The notes: generated by a model not told the origin, from the sequence alone. DNA of 5,600 nucleotides from an uncultured Verrucomicrobiales bacterium (GCA_937952875.1 CALFDI010000120.1:1-5600), one strand, 5' to 3'. Shown: positions 1 through 5,600, counted from the first letter of the stretch. Translations and numbers: made by a program.

Positions 1-1
1 C

Positions 2-124
2 CGCCAAGAAAAAGCCTGGGAGGAGGAAGCGCTTGCCAGTGAAGGCTCGTCTCCGCTACGCTCCGACAAGCCTTCACTGGCAAAGAAATCAACCCAAAAC
101 CAAGCCGCTACGGTGTCTCCCTAA
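2..124 (+). CDS. Possible C-terminal tail of a plus-strand gene running into a repeat (partial)
   Basis: A reading frame is open from the window edge to a TAA at 122-124, giving about 40 residues. It begins RQEKAWEEEALASEGS, an Ala/Glu-rich stretch that could be the end of a real protein, and then passes straight through the 33-83 inverted repeat. The frame starting at base 3 is also open, to a TGA at 126-128, and is Lys/Arg-rich (AKKKPGRRKRLPVKARLRY). The coding frame is therefore not settled. If real, the gene converges on priA and its last ~30 codons are repeat-derived. With no start codon and no recognisable domain, it may equally be non-coding. Confidence 0.22.
   Translation, partial: RQEKAWEEEALASEGSSPLRSDKPSLAKKSTQNQAATVSP
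33..83. repeat. Perfect 15-bp inverted repeat (long hairpin), probable dispersed repeat
   Basis: The arms TTGCCAGTGAAGGCT (33-47) and AGCCTTCACTGGCAA (69-83) are perfectly complementary around a 21-base loop (48-68). The loop can add a GTC/GAC pairing (49-51 with 65-67) and contains CTCCGCTACGCTCCG. There is no T-run after the hairpin in either direction, so it is not a textbook intrinsic terminator. It lies between a possible plus-strand gene end and the 3' end of priA, where it could still act as a transcript-end structure. The loop text is similar to a dispersed intergenic repeat I recall from Verrucomicrobiota. Membership of such a family is inferred, not shown here. Confidence 0.8.
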
Positions 125-186
125 ATGAGGCAACGGGCTCAACTCAAATGACCGCTTCGGTGTCCTCTTCTAATGAGGCAACAGGG
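105..186. repeat. Two-copy imperfect direct repeat, ~33-35 bases
   Basis: Copy 1 (105-137) and copy 2 (152-186) share CCGCT-CGGTGTC at the left and AATGAGGCAAC-GGG at the right. They differ by single-base changes and a 2-base length difference in the middle (CTCCCTA versus CTCTTCTA). The copies are separated by 14 bases, a period of about 47. A short frame (124-207) reads NEATG in both copies, but it has no start or context to support a gene. The repeat sits in the gene-free tract downstream of priA and looks like part of the same repeat-rich module as the 33-83 hairpin. Confidence 0.7.
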
Positions 187-232
187 TTGGGTTATCGAAC
201 TCACTAAGGTGTGCACGAATTGGTAGATGAAG

Positions 233-272
233 TTGCCTGAAGGCAATGGCACCTAGTAGCCTGAAGAGCTAC
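233..272. repeat. Two adjacent small hairpins downstream of priA
   Basis: Hairpin one pairs TTGCC (233-237) with GGCAA (242-246) around TGAA. Hairpin two pairs GTAGC (256-260) with GCTAC (268-272) around CTGAAGA. Both contain GCCTGAAG on the plus strand (CTTCAGGC on the minus strand), so they may be duplicated units. They start 18 bases beyond the priA stop codon. Neither is followed by a T-run in the priA direction, so any role in ending the operon transcript would not be as a standard intrinsic terminator. With the 33-83 and 105-186 repeats they account for most of the 290 bases without a clear gene. Confidence 0.5.
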
Positions 273-289
273 ACTCCGAGCGAACACTT

Positions 290-2509
290 TTAGCTCATGT
301 CATATGCATCGATGTCGATGATGATGTGGACGTCGTCGGGTGTTGGTGTGGCTTTGAGGACTCTTTGGATGAGTTCTGTGAGGGCTTTGGCTCGGGGGCT
401 GCGGAGCATGAGCTGGTAACGAAATTGGCCGTGACTTCTTACGAGAGGACTAGGAAGTGGTTCTCCTAGAGTGACACTAGGTGGGGCGTTTTCTTTGAGT
501 CTCCGGTGCAGTGTCTCTAGGGTGAATTGAGCGCGGCGTTCGTGTGTGCTGCGTGTGCCGAGCATGGCAACGTGGCTGAAGGGTGGGTAGCCGAATTGAT
601 TCCGGAACTGTAGGTCTTGTTCGGCGTAGCCGAGGAAGTCGTGATGACGGGCGAATTGAACGCTGGGGGAGTGAGGGGTAAAGGTCTGGATGATGACTTC
701 ACCCTCCATTTCACCACGGCCAGCGCGACCAGCGACTTGGGTGAGGAGTTGGAATGTGCGCTCGCCTGCACGGAAGTCAGGTATGTGGAGTGAGAGGTCA
801 GCGTTGAGAACGCCGACTAGCGTGACGTTTGGAAAGTGTAGGCCTTTCGCGATCATCTGAGTGCCAATAATGATGTCGATTTTATGAGCTTTGAAGCGAG
901 TTAATGTATCTTTTAAGGCGTTCTTCTTACGCATTGCATCGGCATCGATGCGAGCGACGCGCGCTTCGGGAAAAACTTTTCGCAAGACGGATTCGACTTT
1001 TTCTGTGCCGTAGCCTTGGAGGTGGATGGCTGGATCATGGCAGCTAGGGCAGGCCTTTGGGACGATGGCCTGGTGGCCGCAGATGTGGCACATGAGGCGT
1101 TCTTCCGTGCGGTGATAAGTGAGGGGGACGGCGCAGTGAAGGCATTCGACGGGCTTGCCGCAGCCCGGGCATTGGAGCGATCTGGCGAAGCCACGGCGAT
1201 TAAGAAAAAGGATGATTTGTTCATCTTTCTCGAGCTTCTTCTCCATGGCGGCACGTAGCTTTTCAGAGAGGACTGAGACGGCACCTTTCTGGCGACCTTT
1301 TTCTAAGCGCATATCTACTATGCGAATAATAGGTAGACTCTGTCCGTCAGCACGCTGGCTAAGGGTAATGAGATCGTATTTTTTACTGAGTGTATTTTGA
1401 AAACTCTCGAGTGATGGTGTGGCAGAGCCTAAGAGAACGGCGCAAGACTCTAGGTGTGCACGGAGCACTGCGAGGTCTCTGCCATGATAACGCGGGGCGG
1501 AGTCTTGCTTATAAGTGTTCTCATGCTCTTCATCTACGATGATGAGTCCAAGGTCTGGAAGTGGGGCGAAAATGCCGCTACGGGCGCCAATGACAATGCG
1601 GGCCTTTCCCTTGCGAATCCTATGCCATTCGTCAAAGCGTTCACCTTGACTGAGATGTGAATGTAGCACGGCGACTTGATCCTGTAGGCTGGCGAAGCGG
1701 CTCTTAAAGCGTTGAATGGTCTGAGGAGTGAGCGCGATCTCAGGGACGAGGACGATAGCTGTTTTTCCTTGGTCGATGCAGTGCTGGACGGCTTGCAGGT
1801 AGACTTCTGTCTTGCCCGATCCGGTGACTCCATGGAGGAGGAGCGGCTTGGGCGGAGTGTCTTCTGTGGAGTCGATCGCAGCTGTGACAGCTGATAGGCA
1901 GTCTGCCTGTTCTGGTGTGAGCTGCAGGGGAGTGGATTCAATGAATTCAGTGCCGGCGTCAGGATTGCGTCTAACAGCTTCATTTTTGACTTCGGCCCAG
2001 CCGCGTTTGACGAGGCCTTTGACGGATGTGCTGGCGCCTTCACCGAGGTCTTTAAGAGGAAGGGTTCCACCGGCGTTTTTGAGGACTGTGACGATGAGGT
2101 GCTGTCGTGGAGCTCGTTTAGCCAGTTTATCTAACTCATCGTCATTGATGCTCTGAGTGAGGGCGACAATTTTTCGTGTTTTTTCCGAGTTCTTATCCTG
2201 ACGGACGCTGGTCGGGAGAAAGGAGCGAATGATCTGCTCGAGTGGAGTCGCATAGTAGTTCGACATCCAATGTGCGACCTTCATTAGAGTCGGTGTGATA
2301 AGAGGTTCAGGATCGATCAGAGAGAGTATCTCTCGCAAGGCGAAGTCTCCTTCTGGAGGTGGCCCGATGCTGAGAATCGTTCCTGTTGCAGGTCGATTGC
2401 GCAGTGGGATATTCACTCGGCAGCCAGCGATGGCAGGCACTCCCTCTGGTATCCCGTAGTCGAAGACGAGGTCAGAGGGGCCATCGATGAGGACGCGAGC
2501 CGCTTGCAT
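290..2509 (-). CDS. priA: Primosomal protein N' / replication restart helicase PriA
   Basis: PriA is a 3'-to-5' superfamily 2 DNA helicase that recognises stalled or repaired forks and reloads the replicative helicase. From the ATG at 2509 the protein has 739 residues, the usual length. Visible in order: N-terminal DNA-binding region beginning ARVLIDGPSDLVFDY; Walker A GVTGSGKT (~227-234); Walker B DEEH (~326-329); GSATPS (~361-366); eight zinc-binding cysteines as CPGC, CLHC, CHIC and CPSC (~447-490); helicase motif V GTQMIAKG (~549-556); and motif VI QVAGRAGRG (~591-599). The end reads DIDAYDMS, where many homologues have a DVDP-type ending. A TTG at 2545 would add 12 residues, but the family N-terminus matches the ATG, and neither start has a clear Shine-Dalgarno site. 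It is the last gene of the minus-strand run, 59 bases after the transporter stop. All ATPase and zinc residues are intact, so it should be active. Confidence 0.97.
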   Translation of the reverse strand: MQAARVLIDGPSDLVFDYGIPEGVPAIAGCRVNIPLRNRPATGTILSIGPPPEGDFALREILSLIDPEPLITPTLMKVAHWMSNYYATPLEQIIRSFLPTSVRQDKNSEKTRKIVALTQSINDDELDKLAKRAPRQHLIVTVLKNAGGTLPLKDLGEGASTSVKGLVKRGWAEVKNEAVRRNPDAGTEFIESTPLQLTPEQADCLSAVTAAIDSTEDTPPKPLLLHGVTGSGKTEVYLQAVQHCIDQGKTAIVLVPEIALTPQTIQRFKSRFASLQDQVAVLHSHLSQGERFDEWHRIRKGKARIVIGARSGIFAPLPDLGLIIVDEEHENTYKQDSAPRYHGRDLAVLRAHLESCAVLLGSATPSLESFQNTLSKKYDLITLSQRADGQSLPIIRIVDMRLEKGRQKGAVSVLSEKLRAAMEKKLEKDEQIILFLNRRGFARSLQCPGCGKPVECLHCAVPLTYHRTEERLMCHICGHQAIVPKACPSCHDPAIHLQGYGTEKVESVLRKVFPEARVARIDADAMRKKNALKDTLTRFKAHKIDIIIGTQMIAKGLHFPNVTLVGVLNADLSLHIPDFRAGERTFQLLTQVAGRAGRGEMEGEVIIQTFTPHSPSVQFARHHDFLGYAEQDLQFRNQFGYPPFSHVAMLGTRSTHERRAQFTLETLHRRLKENAPPSVTLGEPLPSPLVRSHGQFRYQLMLRSPRAKALTELIQRVLKATPTPDDVHIIIDIDAYDMS

Positions 2510-2568
2510 GGACAGGAGAGTGAAGAGGAGAGCAGGATCAGGCAAGCGGATAGGCTAGCGATAGTGTC

Positions 2569-3441
2569 TCAGCTACGGACGAGTGCTTTCCGAACGATGG
2601 GATAGGCGATGATGCAGAGTATGATCATGACCGCGCCTGTATAAAAGCTAGGTGTCAGATCTTCGTGCTCTTTTAAGATCAGAGCTGCGAGAAGAATGCC
2701 GTAAACGGGCTCTAAATTATTCGCAAAATTAATGGAAAATACACTGAGACGTTTGAGTAGTTCGACATATGCGGAAAATGGATAAACCGTGCAGGCGAGA
2801 GCTAGAATCAGGAGATAGCTGCTGTCTGATAGATTTGGGATTGTTAAAAATGGTCTGCTTTCATCAGAAAAATGTCCTATCTGCAGGGCAATGAATGTGA
2901 ATGCACATGCTCCAGCCATTTCATAGGCTGTGATGACGTGGTGATGAGCCTTCTTCACATGAAAGGCATTGATCACTGAGAAGACTGCGCCAGCTATGGC
3001 AGATCCGAGAGCGATAAGGAGGCCTTTGCCGAAGGCGAATTCACCACGGTATATGTAGTAGACGGCTGCGGCGATTAGGATTCCGAAGATCAGGTCGACG
3101 GGTCTGAGCTTTCTATTCTTAATAATGAGAGGCTCGAATAAGGCCGTCCAGAGTGAGAGGGTGGCGAGGCCGATCATGCAGACGGAAACGTTCGCGACTT
3201 TGACTGCGGCGAAAAAGGCTATCCAATGTATTCCTATGATGAGTCCAGTAGCGAAAAACTGAAATGCATGCGTCTTCGGGATAATGGCTCGTCGCCGAAT
3301 CATTAAGAAGAGCGCAGCAGTCGCTATCAACGTGCGCCAGACGACGAGATCTAGCGTAGGAAGTGTGATGAGGGCGCCGAGAACAGCGGTGAAGCCCCAG
3401 CAAAAGATGATGGACTGCAGTTTAAGGTGGTCTCGCAGCAT
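2569..3441 (-). CDS. EamA/DMT-superfamily ten-helix membrane transporter
   Basis: This is a 290-residue inner-membrane protein with about ten hydrophobic helices (roughly 7-26, 30-49, 60-80, 84-104, 114-131, 137-158, 169-188, 207-225, 233-254 and 266-285). It has the two-fold EamA repeat architecture. The second half carries the typical NNLEPVYGILLAALILKE segment (~241-258), and LFEPLI (~101-106) is its counterpart in the first half. The family exports or imports amino acids, cofactors and other small metabolites, and the substrate cannot be read from sequence. The frame extends upstream to 3579 inside the methyltransferase gene. The ATG at 3441 was chosen because MLRDHLKLQSIIFCWGFT directly precedes helix 1, as in homologues, and lies 8 bases after the methyltransferase stop. 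An ATG at 3489 with GGAAG upstream is the alternative and would add 16 residues. Its close spacing to the methyltransferase suggests co-expression. Confidence 0.88.
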   Translation of the reverse strand: MLRDHLKLQSIIFCWGFTAVLGALITLPTLDLVVWRTLIATAALFLMIRRRAIIPKTHAFQFFATGLIIGIHWIAFFAAVKVANVSVCMIGLATLSLWTALFEPLIIKNRKLRPVDLIFGILIAAAVYYIYRGEFAFGKGLLIALGSAIAGAVFSVINAFHVKKAHHHVITAYEMAGACAFTFIALQIGHFSDESRPFLTIPNLSDSSYLLILALACTVYPFSAYVELLKRLSVFSINFANNLEPVYGILLAALILKEHEDLTPSFYTGAVMIILCIIAYPIVRKALVRS

Positions 3442-3449
3442 GGCTGTTT

Positions 3450-4163
3450 TTAGACCCTTTCCCACTTTGTGAGGAGGCTCACGGTCCATTGGAACTTCCG
3501 TGCAGTTTCTCTGATGAGAAAGGGTTCGTCGTGTTGCTCTACGAGTGTGAAGTGTGGAGCAAGTTGAGTCTTTAGCCAATCGAGAGTCGAGCCGCTGGGG
3601 AAGTTTTCCTTAGGTGTGTATTCCTCAAGCCATGTGCAGGGAGTGGCGAGGACAAGTGTGCCGCCTGAGTTGACCAAGTCAGGTAAACGTTGAAGGAGTT
3701 TTTCTGGCTCCGGTAAACGGCAAATAAGATTCGCTGCATGAACGACATCGAAGCTACCCAAGTCTGCACGCAGGTTCATGGCGTCGCCTGTCTCGAAGCT
3801 AATATTTTCTGGGCGAGACTCTAGCGGGAGTGAAGCTGTTAGAGTGGTGTAGGTGGCTGCTTCTTCGAGTCTCTCGTAGTTCAGCTCTGTTCCTGTGCGG
3901 ATGGCTTCTGCTGCATCGATAAATGCTTGGGAGAAATCGATGCCGATCACTTGATCGTAGAATTTACTGAGTTCAAAGCTCGATCGACCAACGGCACATC
4001 CTAGATCAAGTGCGCGTGTTCCTTTTCCTGCGTAAGAAGGTGTCCGCACGGCGAAGTCGAGAGCACTGGCTGGCCCAGCAGCATGCGTGAGGATTTCTTC
4101 TGCGGAGGCATAGTGGAAGAGGAGATACTCATCGACGAGTTTGCGTGTTTCGTAGGGATTCAT
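3450..4163 (-). CDS. Stand-alone OvoA C-terminal-type methyltransferase (putative 4-mercaptohistidine N1-methyltransferase)
   Basis: This 237-residue class I SAM-dependent methyltransferase is probably the last enzyme of ovothiol A synthesis, methylating N1 (pi) of 5-thiohistidine (older name 4-mercaptohistidine) in the cytoplasm. SAM motif I is ALDLGCAVGRSS (~51-62), the acidic end of strand 2 is IGIDFS (~73-78), and GDAMNL (~126-131) follows. Beyond the generic fold it shows stretches I recognise from the OvoA C-terminal family: YETRKLVDEYLLFHY (~4-18), FDVVHAANLICRLP (~138-151), TWLEEYTPKENF (~177-188) and PFLIRETARKFQW (~214-226). In OvoA this domain is fused behind an iron-dependent sulfoxide synthase. 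Here it is alone and full length, and no synthase is in the window. Its ATG overlaps the stop of the upstream gene (ATGA), so it is probably translationally coupled. No strong Shine-Dalgarno is seen. The methyltransferase call is very secure; the ovothiol substrate is family-based. Confidence 0.87.
   Translation of the reverse strand: MNPYETRKLVDEYLLFHYASAEEILTHAAGPASALDFAVRTPSYAGKGTRALDLGCAVGRSSFELSKFYDQVIGIDFSQAFIDAAEAIRTGTELNYERLEEAATYTTLTASLPLESRPENISFETGDAMNLRADLGSFDVVHAANLICRLPEPEKLLQRLPDLVNSGGTLVLATPCTWLEEYTPKENFPSGSTLDWLKTQLAPHFTLVEQHDEPFLIRETARKFQWTVSLLTKWERV
4160..4163 (-). promoter_or_regulatory. ATGA stop/start overlap coupling two genes
   Basis: On the minus strand the bases read ATGA: the methyltransferase ATG (4163-4161) overlaps the TGA stop (4162-4160) of the preceding gene. 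No purine-rich ribosome site of normal strength precedes this ATG, so re-initiation by ribosomes finishing the upstream gene is the likely route to translation. This supports both the start of the methyltransferase and the reality of the upstream frame, at least at its 3' end. Confidence 0.7.
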
Positions 4164-4882
4164 TTGCGAGAAAGGTGAGTGTTGAGCCTGAAAAAGCGAT
4201 ACTGGGATTCGGTGAAAGAGCCGTTTCTCACATGGTTTGCATGTTGAAGTGTGTCTTTCAGGCGTTTTCTAGAGAGAGGGTCAGTTGGGTCTTCTGGTAT
4301 GTTCATCCAGTGTTGAGGTAAAAGGATGTGTCGAATAGCCGTGGCGTTCACGGGTTGATAGTATTTTCCGTTAGTAGAAAGAGGTTTTGAAAAACGTGAT
4401 GTAAGGGCCTTTACCTGTTGGATGCGTAACTCTGTAAGGAAGGAGCGAAGGCGTTCTAATTGCGGTGCATCGAGTCGGTGATGGGAATGGATGATTTTTA
4501 TGATTTCCGGCTCCTGGTCTTTTCGTAGTTCATTGATGCGCTTTATGGAGATGACGCCTCCATCCCAGCGTTCGATGATGGAAATTTCTTTGTCGATGGC
4601 TTTCTGTAAATCAAGAGAAAGCGGCGTGTCTGGAGATGACGTAAGAAGAGTTGGTAGACCTAAATGGGCTGATGTCTGCTCGCGAGGCCCACTTTTCTGC
4701 GGATACAAAATAGGGTCGGGCGTGTGATGGGTGTTCGCTAGGTTTGATCGTCGACGCGGTGTGTGCGTGTTCTGCGCATTTAAAACCAACGCGATGATAG
4801 AAAAAATCCCTGTCAGAACTGACAGGGATAAAGACACTTTCCAACTCAATGTGGGAGTCGAGCGGTAAGGACGGCGTAGCAC
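4160..4882 (-). CDS. Unrecognised protein with a single N-terminal membrane anchor
   Basis: I do not recognise this 240-residue protein. It starts at GTG 4882 (MLRRPYRSTPTLSWK), then has a hydrophobic segment SLSLSVLTGIFSIIALVL (~17-34) after several basic residues, which fits a signal anchor with the rest outside the cytoplasm. Residues ~40-90 are Pro/Thr/Ser-rich and probably disordered. Residues ~90-165 look helical (KAIDKEISIIERWDG, LERLRSFLTELRIQQVK), and the end is basic with no cysteines. An in-frame stop four codons upstream makes this GTG the earliest start. It has no clear Shine-Dalgarno, and GTG at codon 16 or TTG at codon 12 are weaker alternatives. It lies 45 bases after msrB and overlaps the methyltransferase by ATGA. 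A terminator-like hairpin falls on codons 18-27. The long open frame and operon position make it probably real, but its N-terminus is uncertain. Confidence 0.68.
   Translation of the reverse strand: MLRRPYRSTPTLSWKVSLSLSVLTGIFSIIALVLNAQNTHTPRRRSNLANTHHTPDPILYPQKSGPREQTSAHLGLPTLLTSSPDTPLSLDLQKAIDKEISIIERWDGGVISIKRINELRKDQEPEIIKIIHSHHRLDAPQLERLRSFLTELRIQQVKALTSRFSKPLSTNGKYYQPVNATAIRHILLPQHWMNIPEDPTDPLSRKRLKDTLQHANHVRNGSFTESQYRFFRLNTHLSRK
4801..4829 (-). terminator. Intrinsic-terminator-shaped hairpin plus U-run inside a coding region
   Basis: On the minus strand ATCCCTGTCA (4829-4820) and TGACAGGGAT (4815-4806) form a perfect 10-bp stem closing a GTTC tetraloop, followed at once by a T-run (six T, 4806-4801, the first being the last stem base). 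As DNA the arms are an 11-bp palindrome with a 2-base centre. The plus strand has A rather than T after the stem, so the signal points only in the direction of the operon. It lies 99-127 bases past the msrB stop, where an msrB terminator could be expected, yet it falls on codons 18-27 of the next open frame. The shape is seen directly; actual termination is inferred. Ribosomes translating the frame would be expected to disrupt the stem. Confidence 0.65.
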
Positions 4883-4927
4883 TTTGACAAATACTCAGGA
4901 GAGATGTGCTGTCGTGAGAAGACAGGC

Positions 4928-5503
4928 TTATTTTTTCTCAGTCGAGGCTGTGGTTTTTTTATCGGATTGAGCTGTCGCAGCATCGACTGGCCCCGGAACA
5001 AAGAGAAGAGCCGTTCCATTGATGCAATAGCGTTGATCAGTCGGAGTATCGAAGCCTTCTCCTTCGAAGACATGGCCAAGGTGGCCATCACAGTTCACAC
5101 AGCTAACTTCTGTGCGAGCATAGCCGAGGTTATAGTCGGTGGAGATTTTAATATTCTTCGCCTTGGAGGGATCGTAGAATGATGGCCAGCCACAGCGGGA
5201 ATCGAACTTCGTTTTCGAAGTGAAGAGTTCAGTCTTACATCCGGCGCAATAGTATGTGCCTTCGCCTTGTTTCTTGAATTCTTTGTAAACCTGGCTGTTG
5301 GGGGCGTCTGTGCCATCCTTGCGTAAGACGCGATATTGTTCTGGGGTGAGGAGAGCTTTCCACTCTTCGTCTGTTTTTTCGATCTTAGCGGTTGGCTGTT
5401 GAGGTGCTGTATTTTTCACAGTCATAGTCGTTTTATCTTCAGCGCAGGCACTGATGGAGAGTGCTGCAGCGAGGGGAATGAGAATGAAGTTCTTTAGCAT
5501 CAT
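4928..5503 (-). CDS. msrB: Peptide-methionine (R)-S-oxide reductase MsrB, lipoprotein form
   Basis: MsrB reduces methionine-R-sulfoxide in proteins. The 191-residue product has a lipoprotein signal: MMLKNFILIPLAAALSISAC with a lipobox ending at Cys20 and Ala at +2, so it is probably membrane-anchored on the periplasmic side. A Thr/Gln/Pro linker (~24-42) precedes the MsrB fold (~45-170). Zinc ligands are CAGC (Cys86, Cys89) and CVNC (Cys135, Cys138). RYCIN holds the catalytic Cys160, Cys104 in SRCGWPSF is the probable resolving cysteine, and the conserved GHLGHVF follows the second CxxC. A Lys/Thr/Ser-rich tail (~178-191) is extra. There is no fused MsrA domain. The ATG at 5503 is followed at once by a second ATG, either of which fits the signal peptide, and no strong Shine-Dalgarno precedes them. 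It is the first gene of the run, so it sits nearest the promoter. A periplasmic reductant partner would be needed but is not in the window. Confidence 0.96.
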   Translation of the reverse strand: MMLKNFILIPLAAALSISACAEDKTTMTVKNTAPQQPTAKIEKTDEEWKALLTPEQYRVLRKDGTDAPNSQVYKEFKKQGEGTYYCAGCKTELFTSKTKFDSRCGWPSFYDPSKAKNIKISTDYNLGYARTEVSCVNCDGHLGHVFEGEGFDTPTDQRYCINGTALLFVPGPVDAATAQSDKKTTASTEKK

Positions 5504-5512
5504 ACTGATTAG

Positions 5513-5541
5513 AGTCTAGCGCGACCTGCTTATTCTGTCAA
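5513..5541 (-). promoter_or_regulatory. Sigma-70-type promoter for msrB and the downstream genes
   Basis: On the minus strand a perfect -35 TTGACA (5541-5536) is followed by a 17-base spacer and TAGACT (5518-5513), a 4-of-6 match to the -10 consensus. The expected start point near 5506 would leave only about 3 bases before the ATG at 5503, so the msrB mRNA would be almost leaderless, consistent with the missing Shine-Dalgarno. A TATATT at 5558-5553 is an alternative -10 with a longer leader but has no good -35. No other convincing promoter was seen inside the gene run. Confidence 0.55.
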
Positions 5542-5600
5542 AAGATGGTATCAATATAACCTTTCCATTACGCTCGGATTCTTGGGCTCTGAGGAGAGCA

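Noticed and set aside
105..186. Possible CRISPR array
   Set aside because: Only two diverged copies, a 14-base spacer and no cas genes; does not fit an array.
124..207. Short plus-strand frame reading NEATG twice through the direct repeat
   Set aside because: No start codon with a ribosome site and no similarity outside the repeat; better explained as non-coding repeat sequence.
1879..1893. Odd palindrome CAGCTGTGACAGCTG inside priA
   Set aside because: It lies in well-conserved coding sequence with no regulatory context; short palindromes of this size are expected occasionally.
913..2156. Several open frames of 60-178 codons on both strands overlapping priA
   Set aside because: They are Ser/Pro/Arg-rich shadows of the priA frame, without recognisable domains or ribosome sites.
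4909..4925. CTGTC/GACAG stem with a 7-base loop between msrB and the next gene
   Set aside because: Only 5 bp and no T-run in either direction; too weak to call the msrB terminator, especially beside the much better element at 4801-4829.
5568..5600. Ten open minus-strand codons ending in TAA at 5570-5568, possibly the end of an upstream gene
   Set aside because: Too short to tell from chance, and the window edge cuts off anything that could identify it.

Overview
The window is about 50% G+C by eye and carries one tightly packed run of five genes on the minus strand (about 5503 down to 290), followed downstream by a 290-base tract full of repeats. In transcription order the genes are: a lipoprotein-type methionine-R-sulfoxide reductase (msrB), an unrecognised protein with one N-terminal membrane segment, a stand-alone methyltransferase that resembles the C-terminal domain of the ovothiol enzyme OvoA, a ten-helix EamA/DMT-family transporter, and the replication-restart helicase PriA. 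No rRNA, tRNA, CRISPR array or transposase gene was seen.

Organism: a Gram-negative bacterium is suggested by the MsrB lipobox and full-length PriA. The repeat tract at 1-272, with a hairpin whose loop reads CTCCGCTACGCTCCG, resembles dispersed repeats I associate with marine Verrucomicrobiota (Puniceicoccales/Opitutae-like). That placement rests on memory and inference, not on a marker gene.

Layout: 1-289 holds a possible C-terminal tail of a plus-strand gene, a 15-bp perfect inverted repeat, a two-copy direct repeat and two small hairpins. 290-2509 is priA. 2569-3441 is the transporter. 3450-4163 is the methyltransferase. 4160-4882 is the membrane-anchored unknown. 4928-5503 is msrB, with a TTGACA-N17-TAGACT promoter directly upstream.

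How the parts fit: the unknown gene and the methyltransferase overlap by ATGA, the methyltransferase and transporter are 8 bases apart, and the other gaps are 45 and 59 bases, so co-transcription from the msrB promoter is likely. MsrB (repair of oxidised methionine) and an ovothiol-type N-methyltransferase (thiol antioxidant) suggest an oxidative-stress theme. The transporter may move a related small molecule, but that is inference. The most unusual feature is an intrinsic-terminator-shaped element (10-bp stem, tetraloop, U-run) facing the direction of transcription inside codons 18-27 of the unknown gene, within its membrane helix. It could make expression of everything after msrB depend on translation of that leader region, or it could simply be the msrB terminator and cast doubt on the annotated N-terminus.
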